64,000 nucleotides of DNA, from the NCBI GenBank assembly GCA_026018925.1, contig JAKSZU010000003.1, positions 10,131,236 to 10,195,235 on the forward strand, in the 5' to 3' direction. Source of the DNA: Tupaia tana. Lineage: Eukaryota; Chordata; Mammalia; Scandentia; Tupaiidae. This document shows positions 45,055 through 56,162 of this stretch, in pieces. The notes below the pieces were generated by a model. That model was not told the DNA's origin. It did not search any database and saw only the letters and a list, made by a program, of their open reading frames with translations. Positions within the stretch are counted from its first letter, which is position 1. Each line of letters opens with the position of its first letter. The position numbers were made by a program, and so were the translations under genes.

Positions 45055-45162
45055 GGAGGCTTTAAAAAGTTTGTGAAAAAGTGCAATTAAAGTTTATTTT
45101 GCTGCAAAAAAAAATCATGAAACATGAAATCTATCACAGATTTTCCATGAAACTTTTCAGGA
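45055..45162. mobile_element. Mariner-type MITE
   Basis: TTTAAAAAGTTTGTGAAAAA at the left and TTTTCCATGAAACTTTTCAG at the right are near-complementary terminal inverted repeats. The interior AATTAAAGTTTATTTTGCTG matches remembered mariner (Hsmar2-like) MITE text. About 105 bp, no transposase. TA flanks not resolved. Confidence 0.65.
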
Positions 45163-45567
45163 TCCCCTAGTGGGTCAGCAATTGAATGGGTTGGTGGAAG
45201 TTTTCAATGTTTCAGGAGAGATAGTGAATGTCTCTGCAAATCACCTATAAAATTTGGCTTACATCCTATAGGAAACAAACGGAAACAAAAGCTTTTAAGT
45301 AAGAAGAGCACGATTGGCATTTCTTCTTTCTTTTTTTTTTTAAAGAAATTTTAAAAGATGATCTCTGTCATCTTTAGAGTGGAAGGTTAATTAAAATAAA
45401 GATCTATTTGGCGTATAAATAACATATCAACTTTAGGCATGATAACTTTTCCTGAGATGGGAACAGCACTGATGGAAGGAAAAGGCAAAACTTGATAGAA
45501 ATTTCTAAAGAAAAATATCCATCGAAACATCGGGGAAGTAGCAATTGGAACAGTAAAAATACTATTA
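45163..45567. other. Unassigned DNA
   Basis: Nothing supported. Includes a T10 run at about 45332. Confidence 0.4.
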
Positions 45568-45868
45568 CTCACTGGTGAGAGACAGAGAGATATGCACAAA
45601 GAGGGAAAATGAGAAATCATCCCCCACCCCGCCTTGGGGGATGGCCACGTTGTAATCCCTTCTCCATTCTCCTGTTGGGATTTTGACATGCATGCACACA
45701 TGCCCCAGCATGTTTTTTCAAGACTCAAACCATGCCATTAGCCTTGTGGGATCCAGCTGCCTTAACCACTACACCACTAGCAGGCCCAAATTTCTACATT
45801 ATTAAATTCACTAGTATTTTGAGTCTCTCAGTTATACAGCTGAACTGACAGTCCACTAATATAAGATA
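45568..45868. repeat. Local duplication, copy 2 (antisense SINE plus flank)
   Basis: From CTCACTGGTGAGAGACAGAG. Contains an antisense type O SINE lacking its tail-most part (45568-45786), then the same unique flank to about 45868. Differs from copy 1 by scattered substitutions and small indels (for example CTCCTCTCC shortened). The SINE's tail and the microsatellite of copy 1 are absent. Confidence 0.93.
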
Positions 45869-46035
45869 TTGTTGATATCAGAAATAGAAAATTGGTTAAA
45901 AGAGAGTAAGAACACATGTCCATACTACATATAAATTTATAGAATTACCTAAAAGCCTTATTTTTTCTTTTAAAATTATATTTTATTTTAATTTATTTTA
46001 TACATTTAATTAAAAGTAATAAATATATATCTCAA

Positions 46036-46140
46036 AGGATTAAGTTCATGTGCAAATTAAATGAGACAATGCACATCAAGTAACTGTGTGCCAGCTAAGG
46101 AGTACATAAACTAAATGGTAGTTGTTGTTATTATTTCTTA
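46036..46140 (+). mobile_element. MIR, 3' part
   Basis: CTCAAAGGATTAAGTTCATG, AAATTAAATGAGACAATGCA and GTTGTTGTTATTATT follow the order of the MIR 3' half (GGATTAAATGAG ... TTATTATTATT). Confidence 0.7.
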
Positions 46141-46179
46141 TTTTTATTCTATTTTTATTTTTGTGACTATTGCTTCTTT

Positions 46180-46427
46180 TTGTTTGTTTTTTAATTCAGA
46201 GGATATGTGGGATTACAAGAGAGCAAGAGAAAGCACCCCCTAATGTAGTGTGGTTCTATAGCAATTCTTTTTCTTCCATCTTTCCTTTCCATAAGGATTT
46301 TGAGCATGCATGTATATGCAACCAGTGTGTTTTTCAAGTCACCAGTGCCAAGATTCAAACCGTGGTCAGCCATGTAGGTTCTGTCCCAATGCACAATGCT
46401 TAATCACTGAATTACGGAGCTGGCCCT
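46180..46427 (-). mobile_element. tRNA-derived SINE, type O, antisense
   Basis: TTCAGAGGATATGTGGG, TTCTTCCATCTTTCCTTTCC, AACCGTGGTCAGCCATGTAG and a head ending GAGCTGGCCC. Diverged. Confidence 0.82.
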
Positions 46428-46599
46428 ATTTTGGTTATACTATAGTAATTTAGGAAAAAAGTCTACATGAAAAATGAAAATAAGTATTTGCGCTCTGGGG
46501 AAGATATTAAGGATGTACATGTCCTATTTGACAGCCATTGTTTTAAAGATGTAGTTGAAAACACAAGATTAGACAAAATTCTAGTAGGAATTCTTCAAG

Positions 46600-46865
46600 A
46601 ATTTTTTTTTTTTTTGAGAGGTTTTTGCTATAGGGCGTGTGTGCTCACTAGAAAGACAGAGGGAGAGACAGAGAAACAGAAAGCGAGAAATCACCTCCCA
46701 GGGGGGATGGACATGCCACAATCCCTTCTCCTCCATTCTCCTCTCAGGGTCTTGGACACGGAAACACATGCACCCAGCATGAGTTTAAGCCACCGAGTAC
46801 AGGACTCGAACCGTGGTCAACTACATGGGAGTCCAGTGACATAGCCATTACGCCAACTGCTGGTC
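46600..46865 (-). mobile_element. tRNA-derived SINE, type Y (GGGACC group), antisense
   Basis: T14 tail, GAGAGGTTTTTGCTATAGGG, CTCCCAGGGGGGATGGACAT, GAACCGTGGTCAACTACATG and ACTGCTGGTCCC. The 125-aa plus frame running into it is SINE translation. Confidence 0.93.
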
Positions 46866-47573
46866 CCTAGTATTTGTCTCATTTGTTTTTGTTGAAAGTT
46901 AAATGAGTTTGATGAAGTTTGAATATCCTCAGTTAAATGAGTAAACAGTAGAATCTGTTTGCTAGCAGCAGTCTGAGCCTACAGAAACAGCAGAACTGCT
47001 GTATTTCTGCCTATGTCTGAATAAATAAATTTTAGCCTTCAAAGCATTCTCTAAGTAGCAAAGTAGTCTGGCTTTAGGCCAAAATTTGAAATATGCAAAG
47101 TGTTTCTTCAGATGCTGTCTTTTCAAATCCAATGCAGAGAGTAGAAGGGGAGAAATTATAGAATATGACCTGAAATACCCCTCAGGGTTTTAAAAGCCTT
47201 AGGCATATCGGAGAATATTCTATTCTTTTCATCATATATTTTCATAAAAGTGAAATAAAATTAAATGAATATTTGAAATAAGCTTTAAGAAGAAAAGAAA
47301 GTGCAGAAAGGAACATGCATTAGGAAAACACAGAGACTTTTACAAGAGACTTGAGTATTGTAAGGATGGTTGACACTGGTTATTGGTATATAAAACTCAA
47401 GTTATTTGCAGCAGCCTCTGAGAGAACTATATACTTTGATGATGGCAAAGTATAAGTCATTGCTAAAACCTAAGATTCTGGTGAGCTCAAAACACATATG
47501 AGGAGCATCTTTCCTTTCCATGGTTGACCATACAGAAAAATGAATCCTGCTCCCACCTAAAAATACATATCAC
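46866..47573. other. Unassigned DNA
   Basis: About 700 bp of normal complexity with no supported feature. Confidence 0.4.
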
Positions 47574-47645
47574 TACCATCATCCTCACCATCACCATCAC
47601 CACCATCAAAACCACTATCATTACTACCATCATCACCATAATTAC
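47574..47645. repeat. (ACC/ATC)n simple repeat
   Basis: Irregular CATCACCATCACCACCATCA units. The strand can read as His/Thr/Ile-rich frames but is simple sequence. Confidence 0.9.
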
Positions 47646-47659
47646 AGCCACTTACACGT

Positions 47660-47830
47660 AGTTGTGAGACATTTACATTGACCCAGTTTCCCTTTTAGTT
47701 GCTTTCTGCTTATCAACTCATTTTATTCAACAGCAACTGTATAGGGTAGGCACTATTGCTGTTTCTATGTTACAGATGAGGAAGCTAGGCACAGAAAAAC
47801 CAAACAATCTTATTAAAGTAATAGGAAATT
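47660..47830 (-). mobile_element. MIR, antisense
   Basis: TATCAACTCATTTTATTCAA, GTATAGGGTAGGCACTATTG and ATGTTACAGATGAGGAAGCT are in the order of the MIR core complement. Confidence 0.82.
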
Positions 47831-47924
47831 CTTTAATTTTGTTAGGTATCATTTCTATGGTCCAAAAGTGTTTTAGGACTCTTCTGGTTATCCAGGGCAA
47901 ATCATCTTCGTATCTGCTGGTGGA

Positions 47925-48110
47925 GGTGATACTGCAGAGTGGCTAACGGAGACTGCTGAAGTCCTCACAGACTTGTAGGAGAAAGTGATCTTGGTCCGAC
48001 TCATTCTATGACTTTGAAAAAATGTAAAAATGTGTTTACCCAATGTGAACTTGAATTTCCATATCTATCAAATGAAGACTGGATAAAGGAGAAAATGGAG
48101 GTATGTCAGA
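47925..48110 (+). mobile_element. MIR
   Basis: CAGAGTGGCTAACGGAGACT, CTATGACTTTGAAAAAATG, GAATTTCCATATCTATCAAA and TGAAGACTGG follow the MIR sense core. Confidence 0.6.
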
Positions 48111-48555
48111 TAATTGTGATCCTGGTGGAATGCCCCTGAATTTATCTAGGTGGAAATCCCCTAAATCATAAAGTACAAATGAAGATAGGGAATGTAGCTT
48201 CTGTGACCTCACAGCAAGAATTTCCAGAACAAAGTGGGGCTAGGCTTCTCTGAATTGATGGATCTCTCTCCTCTCTCTTTGCATGACCTACCAAGGACCC
48301 CAAAATTCAGGTGTACTTCTTTGGTATATACAGTAAGCGATGGGGTGATGTGTCAATTTACTAGAATTACCACCTGGTTTATAACCTTCTCTTATTTATT
48401 TGGTAATTTCAAAGCATCCAAAGTTAAAACAACTTTCAAAAAAGTCTAAGTCATCATTTTCACCCACAATTAGATTCAAAACAACCTGTAGTTTAACTTA
48501 GCTGACTAAGTCAAACACTTTGCCACAATTCTGTTTACTAGTGTATCCCCAATAC
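48111..48555. other. Unassigned DNA
   Basis: The 71-aa frame 48234-48449 has no recognisable domain. Nothing else supported. Confidence 0.4.
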
Positions 48556-48566
48556 AAGGCTGCCAT

Positions 48567-48841
48567 TTTTTTTTTTTTTTTTTTTTTGGAGAGGTTTTTC
48601 GCTATAGGGCGCGTGCGCTCGCCAGACTGACAGAGAGAGACATAGAGACAGAAAGCGAGAAATCACCCCCTAGGGGGGATGGTCACGCCGCAATCCCTTC
48701 TCCTCCATTCTCCTCTCGGGATCTTGGGCACACACGCACACGCGCCCAGCGTGAGTTGTAAGCCACCGGGTCCGAGACGCGAACCGCGGTTGACTACGTG
48801 GGAGTCCAGCGACATAGCCATTACGCTAACTGCTGGTTCCC
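48567..48841 (-). mobile_element. tRNA-derived SINE, type Y (GGGAACC group), antisense
   Basis: One of the least mutated copies: GCTATAGGGCGCGTGCGCTC, GAGAGACATAGAGACAGAAA, CTAGGGGGGATGGTCACGCC, GAACCGCGGTTGACTACGTG and TTACGCTAACTGCTGGTTCC. Perfect TSD AAGGCTGCCAT at 48556-48566 and 48842-48852. CpG retention suggests recent insertion. Confidence 0.96.
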
Positions 48842-48852
48842 AAGGCTGCCAT

Positions 48853-50232
48853 ATTTTAGAATAGGAGGAATTTAGAGGACTTTTCATTATCTTCTTGGCA
48901 ACTGCATAATTATCACGTAATTAATTTGTCCCTATGTAGTGAGTGAGTTTCTATACATAGTAAGAAAAGATGTATTAAGCCTAAAGTTTTATTAGTTCAA
49001 AACTTTAAAATTGTCAGAACTCTATAACTCTTGCAACATCCAGTACCCTGGCTATAAATCACTACTGCTATTTCATAAAATTCTATTAGGTATATCTTTT
49101 TTTTTCTCCTGTAAAAATATCTGTTTATTGTTTTTTTTACTTTTATTTATTGCTTTGTTGGACTTGTTTTATTAAGAAAGACGCTATTATGATTTTTTTA
49201 TACGCAATCTATAAAAAGGAACAGTTAACTGAACAAAGATTTAAAAACTTGTACTTATCATTTTGCATTTTCCACCATAGACTGTTTAAACTTAGTAAAC
49301 ATTTTAAATTGAAAGAATAAACAGTTAAATTATTTCCTAAAACTACAGAGTAAAGAAACAATTCACAATCAAGGTAAAGCAATCAAAATCAATCTCAAAT
49401 GCATTTACATTCATTTTTTTCCCCAAAATGTCATTAATTTGTAATTCTAACAAAATTTATCCACATTATTCCATTTATAGAATTATTGCATTTGGAAGTA
49501 TTTCATTACACATTTTGTTCTATTTAAGTCTACTTGGTAGACAACACAAATCCTAATTGCAACCTGCCTGGATTATCTATGGATTCAGTTTTCTAGTCCT
49601 CAATCCAAACATAAAACTGTAGACTAGAGTAAAAGCCTGATTTTGTTTATTGATTATGTTAATAAAAGTAACAATCAATGTCTGCTTCTAACGTGTCAAT
49701 TATCTGGTATGAAATATTTATGCATTCTGTTTTTTAATATCTGTGAATATGTTCTATATATTAACAGTAATATGGTAGCACAGGGTAGATTTATCCCTAT
49801 GGAATGACTTCACTGGGTAGAAAAAAGGGAGATTCAAGTTGACTTGCCTGGTAGCTTTTCTACATAGTCAGTCACAAAGTACCTAACATCTAAAGTTGTA
49901 AAATCCTTGATTTTTTCCTCATTTTTTTGTTGAAACATCCTTGTATCAGATATTGTACGAAGTGTTGATTTCAAGGAAATTAATGTCAGACTATTAAATG
50001 ATTATAGTTTTTAATCTTCCTATGTCACTAGGTTTAGTTATTCTATTATTAGTAACACATTCTATTAGTAGCTCAAACTCCTTCCCTGATTAACAATTTT
50101 CTCCCTGCTCAGACTCTTCTATCCAGGCATTCTATAAATAGAACAGTGACAAAGCCTAAATGAAAGACTGACAACAAAATTTTTTCCATCAGAAAACTCT
50201 TAAGGTCATGGGTGGTCAACCAGTGACCCACT
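48853..50232. other. Unassigned AT-rich DNA, repeat-poor
   Basis: About 1.4 kb between two young SINEs. AT-rich and free of recognised transposons and ORFs. Confidence 0.4.
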
Positions 50233-50248
50233 CCCAGAAGAATTTATT

Positions 50249-50527
50249 TATTTATTTTTTTATTTTTTTGGAGAGGTTTTTTTGTTACAGGGCGCGTGCG
50301 CTCGCCAGACAGACAGAGAGAGACATAGAGACAGAAACCGAGAAATCGTCCCCCGGGGGGATGGTCAGGCTGCAATCCCTTCTCCTCCATCCTCCTCTAC
50401 AGGATCTTGGGCACGCACGCACATGCGCCCAGCGTGAGTTTTAAGCCACCGGGTCCGGGACGCGAACCGCAGTCCACTCACTACGTGGGAGTCCAGCAAC
50501 TTAGCCATTATGCTAACTGCTGGTTCC
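50249..50527 (-). mobile_element. tRNA-derived SINE, type Y (GGGAACC group), antisense
   Basis: (TTTA) and T-rich tail, CAGGGCGCGTGCGCTCGCC, GTCCCCCGGGGGGATGGTC, GCGTGAGTTTTAAGCCACC and CTAACTGCTGGTTCC. Perfect 16-bp TSD CCCAGAAGAATTTATT at 50233-50248 and 50528-50543. Confidence 0.96.
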
Positions 50528-50543
50528 CCCAGAAGAATTTATT

Positions 50544-51184
50544 CTCATTCTGAGCTTGTGTTGATTCCTTTTGCTTTCCTTAGCTGTCTTTATAAGGCAT
50601 GAAAGGGGCACTTTATCTTTCCATAGCATTTTCCCAATGAATAACCATGTCTCTTTGATAAGCCCCAGTAGTATGTAGGGGTCAGTAAGCAAAAGAGGTA
50701 GAATAAATTACCTCAGGCTTTGACACAATCAAAGTTTCTTACTTTATACTTACTTTTGAAATAGAATTTGTATGTCTGCCAAAAATATTTACGATACTTG
50801 TCACATGAGAAGTATACACATAATTTCTTATGGTTAATATTGTCTACGAATTGAAGGTTCATGGCTCTGACAACTTCAATGCAACACTTGGTTGATACAT
50901 TATACAAAAAAGGAAGTGATATACTTGGAAAGATGTTCAGTGAAATCAAATGGGGTGACAGAAAAAAATACCATCATGTATGCCATTTATGAGAAATAGT
51001 TAGGAAAATTGCTACTGTGTATTTCTAAGTGTAACAGTAAGAGCTGTAGACACAAAAGATATTCTTTGGCACAACATCTTAAAATAGTACTTCTATTAGC
51101 TCCTCCATTGTAGACTCACTTTCAAGGTTTCCCATTATCTGGTCCTGCACTTCCTATTGAGATTTTTGATGTGCCTGAAAAAAT
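50544..51184. other. Unassigned DNA
   Basis: Nothing supported. The 78-aa minus frame at 50713-50949 has no recognisable domain. Confidence 0.4.
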
Positions 51185-51345
51185 ACTGAACTGAATCCTG
51201 TAACTCAGTTTCTATTTCTTGCTCTGCCACTAAAACTTGTGTCACTTTGGTTAAGTCCTTGACATTTCTGCACTTCAGATGTCTTATATATAAAGTAAAG
51301 CGATTGATCTGTATGACCTCTGCGGTGCTTCTAGCTTTAATAGGA
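51185..51345 (+). mobile_element. MIR
   Basis: TTCTTGCTCTGCCACTAAAA, TGTGTCACTTTGGTTAAGTC and ACTTCAGATGTCTTATATAT follow the MIR sense core (CTCTGCCACTTACTAGCTG ...). The 131-aa minus frame 51135-51530 overlaps it and is a chance frame. Confidence 0.75.
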
Positions 51346-51410
51346 TGGCTTTTGTGTTTATTTTTACCTCTCTCTATATTCTCAAATCTAGGTAACACAA
51401 TCTGGTCACA

Positions 51411-51530
51411 ATTCCCTGTGCAAGCCTGTTCATCCTCTACAATCATACAGGTTCCATGAGGACAGAGAAAATCCCCAATGTTTTTTAGTAAGTATTTATT
51501 CCATGAAATGACTCGTGATTGATTATTCAC
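51411..51530 (+). mobile_element. L2-like 3' end relic
   Basis: TTCCATGAGGACAGAGAAAA and AGTAAGTATTTATTCCATGA match the common L2/MIR-type 3' end in which GAGGGCAGGGAC precedes CAATAAATGTTTGTTGAATGA. Short and diverged. Confidence 0.45.
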
Positions 51531-52671
51531 ATTATTTTCTTACTGTCATTTTATACATTCATTCATTCTTTCATCATACATTAATTACTCGGCAAACACT
51601 TCCTGATCACTTAATTACCTGCTTCTTCTGGATTCTCTAAGTTCTATCTGCCTTCAGGGTCAGTGGAGCTTTAGCTTTTCTTTTAAGGTCCACTGACCAC
51701 CCTAGTCATAACCATCTGTCTCATTTGAGTTCCTGCCACATATATGGATGGTCATCATATTATTATGGACAGAAGAATAAAATTTTAGGGACTTTTTCAT
51801 ATGCTACTATACTATACTTTCATGTTTATGATGTTCACAAAGACTACCAAAAGGCAAATATGTGTTTTCTAAAATTTATTCATTTCATGCAATATTATCT
51901 AGACAAAAATCTCAAAACTGAAATTTAACCTGTTTGCTTTCTTTTCTCTCACTAATACATGTGCAAACACATACATACACAATCCTTGATAGCCCTTCAG
52001 AGATTTATTCCGAGAGAAATTGAAACAAGAAAAAGAGAAAAGCAATACATATCCTAAAAAATACCTACTGACTTTTGATCCTACAGGAATGATGGTAATT
52101 TATAATTATCTGAAGTACAAGTACCATCCATTAATATTTTGTCCTTCATGTAGAGACACTCTTTCCTTACCTCATCTTTGTCACCATTTTTTTTTTTTTT
52201 TCTTTCTGTTTGAGAAGCCAGTGGCCTGAAGTTATGCTGGTGTACAAAGCATTTTAAAATAGCCTTCATTTACGAGCAATCATCTATGAAGAACTAACAC
52301 TTAAAGAGCCTTGCTGTGTCCTTTTTAGAGATTACAGCTTCTACACAAGTGACAAATATATTTAGAGAGCGCATAAAGTGTTCTCTGTATGGTTTTCGAT
52401 TTGTATTGGTGGCACTCATATCTTTTAGTATAAAATGTCCAATGGGGAAATGTGGAGGAGTACTAGCAACTACTAATAAACAACTAAAAAAAAAATTAGA
52501 TGTTGTCCCAGGAACACAACAGCAGGCTATATTTCCAGTGGATAAATTTGGGTAATATATGTTTTCTTCCTGAGGAAATACTGTAAGTAGGTTTGCTGAT
52601 TTTCCTTTATTCTTTTTCTAAAAAAAGAAAATTGGGAGAGAGATCAGATAGAGAGAAGGGTTTCTAAGAGT
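51531..52671. other. Unassigned DNA
   Basis: Starts with a short ATTC repeat at about 51558-51575. Frames of 67-79 aa (51725, 52020, 52316) show no domain. I considered them as possible exons and saw no supporting splice or codon signal. Confidence 0.35.
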
Positions 52672-52692
52672 GTATTGTATTGTATTGTATTG
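52672..52692. repeat. (GTATT)n microsatellite
   Basis: Four to five perfect pentamer units. Confidence 0.95.
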
Positions 52693-54720
52693 CTCATTAA
52701 CTTTTTCTGGTTAAATATTGTTTGTGGGAAAACTTGAAAATAAGTTGCATGTACTGCATCAATTATTTCCCATTTTCTATACTTTTTGTTGCCAAAGCCC
52801 TACTGATTCAATAAGTCTTTGATAACAAGAGCATTATATAGTTATTTACTGATTAGGATGGCCCATATAGAGCTATATATGGTATAGGGTGAAAATATAG
52901 CTTTCATTATTGTCAGTCGAGGAAGAATATAAGAGGAGTGATGAATTCTTTCTCTTTATTTTATAAAGAAACAAGCAGCTTTTGAGATCAACATAAACAA
53001 AAATGCTAGCTCTTTCTGTTGGTGTGAATTATCTCATTTAAAGCTCTGCTGGGTGGCATTTGCTCAAACTTTGAACCAGTGCTCAATCTAGAAATACTAG
53101 AGATTATTTTTAGAATAACACAGGAGATTTCTGAATATTCAAGTTGAAACATGAGAAAAACATGAAAATTTCATGCTAAAAAGAGACTTAAAAACCGTGT
53201 AGTAATGTGATGACCAATGATACTGAAGCCCAGATAGATACAGTGACAAGATCAGATTTATATAAAGACCCAGTGGTCCAGAATCCAGATTTCCTCATTC
53301 CCAGTAACATGGTTGAATTAAGTTTATATATTTTAACTAATAATTCGAATTACAGCATGTATTCCAAAATATGTATAGACATTTTTCTTTCTTTGTGAAT
53401 GTATTATAAAAACCTCCATTTCCAAAACAATTACTTTCTATTGAAAAGTGATTTAAATGCTAAATTCAGTGGAACCTCTCAGTGGTCCGCAAAAGCTCCT
53501 GACATAGCTTTTTAGGTTTACCTTTGTTAAGAAAAGTCTGAGATTTTAGGGCTCTTGGAAGCTAAGAACTAGTCTACTGGAGTTACAATGATGCTGGTAG
53601 AAAGACATGATGCTTGGGTTAGAGATAAAAGTGCTCCTTCCTCATGACACAGCATGTGATATGAGCAGTCAGTCTGCATCTGTCCTGTCTCTCAAATCCT
53701 CCCAGCGCGATAGGCCGGTTTCAGAGACACTGCTCTTTTGTGAGTATGAAAAGTCCCGAAAAGGAAATTCAAACTTTTGATGATGACCTGCAAATAAACC
53801 TGTCCTTTTGTCCAAAGATATGATCTTTATTGTACTGGAGAGTAAGGAAAAGTACATTTTGGTTCTGGAAGATCTCCATGTTCCAAAGTTGTTCGCTAAA
53901 AACATTCTTGAGAAGACAGTCTGGAACAAAATGGCATTCAGCAGTTCAATTTACAAAACATTCAATAATGCAATGAACCCCTAGAGAACTATAACCTCTT
54001 GCATTTTATTATTAATTTATTTTTCTTCTTGCATTGCTAGAATGACTCATGAATTCTTTCATCCTTCAAATCTTTTCTTATATTAGTTATTCTGTGAATA
54101 TTCCATTTCTATGCCAGAGTATGTCCTATTATTTCATAACTGTATTTCAACCAAATGGGTTGGATCTTTCTATTTAAAATTAATCAATCAGTCCATAAAC
54201 TTGACTGGACAATGACAATCTTTGGACAATGACAGTCTTTTCTGATGCTCTTTCTTTGACTTAAAAAAAGCTACTAGTACTTACTTCTACTAATTAAAAT
54301 CCTGCTTCCCTTAAGAAACAAAATACCACAGTCTTCATTTAATGTCTTGCGGTTCTTAAAACTGGAACTAAAATATTCTTCTTGTGTGTTGGGCTCATAG
54401 AACAATTGTTGTTAAAATTTTTATAATCCTTTAGGAATTTTTGCCTTCTTTAGCATTTTTCAGAGTAACTTCTGTTTAGTTCTAACTCCTATTTGGAGTA
54501 TTACTCTCAGGAAAAGAGACTGTACTCAATCCTCACTATTTTTTGCAACTTACGGTGCCTATGTGTTTGCCTCTCATGGTCGGAGACCACACATTAATTA
54601 AAACTGATGTCCTTGAAACTTGGTCTGTGATGCAGGGGGGCTTTTATTTGATAGCAAGTTATAGTAATTAGTAAGGAGTTATATTATTTACCCCACTTTT
54701 TCAATGCAATTATAATTCCA
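52693..54720. other. Unassigned DNA with possible MIR at 53205-53300
   Basis: About 2 kb free of young repeats. 53205-53300 (TACTGAAGCCCAGATAGA, TGACAAGATCAGATTTATAT, CAGAATCCAGATTTCC) resembles an antisense MIR. The 86-aa minus frame 53669-53929 includes no known motif. This is the largest block here without an obvious recent insertion. Confidence 0.4.
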
Positions 54721-54780
54721 TAGGGAAATGATATATTATATATGTATGTATTATATAATATGTATTATATATTACATAGA
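54721..54780. repeat. AT-rich simple repeat
   Basis: TATATTATATATGTATGTAT and related units, a low-complexity AT tract. Confidence 0.85.
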
Positions 54781-54939
54781 GCCTTAGATTTTTTTTTTAT
54801 TCCTCTTTCTAGGCCTACATTACTGTGCTTTGTGAGATGGACTTCAGTAACTCAGAATCCAGGTTCTATTCACTTGATTGGTCACAGCTGGAAAACAGTT
54901 ACATTGCCTCCAAAAAACATGTTAGAAAAAAAGCTCAGG

Positions 54940-55518
54940 CAGAATAGCTAAAAGTAAAATAACTAAAAATACCAAGTATTGGTGAGAAAGTAGAGCAACT
55001 TGACCTCTTAGATATTTATGAAGAGAATAAATTAATATAGTCACCTTTAAAAATTGTTCCACAACACCTATTAAAGCTGAACATGATATATTCTGTGACC
55101 CAGCAGTCATACTCCTGAGAAATAAATGTGTATGTCCATCAAAAAGCATATAGGAAATACGTTATAGGAGCTTTATTTACAATAGCAAAAAAGTGATAAT
55201 AATTGTTTATTGACAGAATAATTGATAAATAAATTGTAGCATACTTATACAATGGAATACTACCAAGAAATTTAAATAAGTGTATTTTTGGTATACTAAA
55301 AATGTGGGTGGATCTTATCATCCAAAATGTTGAACAAAAAAAGCTGATATAAAGAGTGCTTATTATAGCTTTCTGTTAGATAAAGTTCAAAGTCAAAGAA
55401 AAAAACATATAGTGATGAAGATAAGAATAGCATTTACCTTTGTGGAGTATTGACCACAATACTTAGTCTTCTTAGATGCTATAAATGTTCTGTATTTTGA
55501 TATTGGTAGTAGTTGTAG

Positions 55519-55551
<33 letters not shown>

Positions 55552-55690
55552 CACACACACACACACACACACAGTGTATGCATTTACAGTGTTCACATAT
55601 GTACAATGTGTGTATCGTAAGTGCATAATGTTTGTTTAGATACACCACACCAACTCAGCAAACTACACAGTTAAGATGAATACAGATTTT
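54940..55690 (+). mobile_element. Old L1 3' fragment
   Basis: TATTGGTGAGAAAGTAGAGC, TGACCCAGCAGTCATACTCC, GGAGCTTTATTTACAATAGC, ACAATGGAATACTACCAAG and CACCAACTCAGCAAACTA follow the L1 ORF2-end to 3' UTR order. A TG/CA repeat sits in the UTR. Confidence 0.75.
55521..55573. repeat. (TG)n-TA-(CA)n palindromic microsatellite
   Basis: About 14 TG units meet about 12 CA units through GTATAC, making a near-perfect inverted repeat of more than 40 bp in an old L1 UTR. Confidence 0.96.
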
Positions 55691-56162
55691 TCACATGTAA
55701 ATTAACACTTAGGTTTTTGAAATTGAGGAAGAACAAAACAAAGAGACAGAGAAGGAAGTGCAGGAGGAAGAAGAAAATAACATTATGTCAGCGGTAAAAT
55801 GAACAAGAACTTAGATCTAGGACCCAGAGAATAAAAAATTCTAAGAGCATAGATTAAACTTTAATTATGCTGACCAACGTAAGAAGTGGAATTTAGAATT
55901 AGGAAGCACTGAAGAGAGTTACACTTTACATTATATTGGATTTTCAGGAAAGTCATGATGCATTTTTGCATAGAAAAGCATGTCATGGCTTTTCCCAACC
56001 CTAATAAATGGAAGATAGATGTAAAAAAATAAAAAATTACTAGATCTTAAATCTAACTATGGAGAAAAATATAAGGGAAATAACACTAGAATGTGGTGCA
56101 TGTGTGCAGTTCAGGGCAATAGACATGCATGTTTAAAAAAATCAAATGAAAACTGAGTTCTT
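55691..56162. other. Unassigned DNA
   Basis: Purine-rich stretch at about 55720-55790. Nothing else supported. Confidence 0.4.

Noticed and set aside
43641..45868. Two independent insertions of the same SINE subfamily
   Set aside because: The match extends about 75 bp beyond the SINE head into non-SINE DNA.
47574..47645. Histidine-rich coding repeat or CRISPR-like array
   Set aside because: Irregular ATC/ACC simple repeat without spacers, in a mammalian context.
48597..48800. CpG island or promoter
   Set aside because: The local CpG density comes entirely from one young SINE.
51135..51530. 131-aa minus-strand frame
   Set aside because: It overlaps a sense MIR and an L2-like relic, has no domain, and no codon or splice support.
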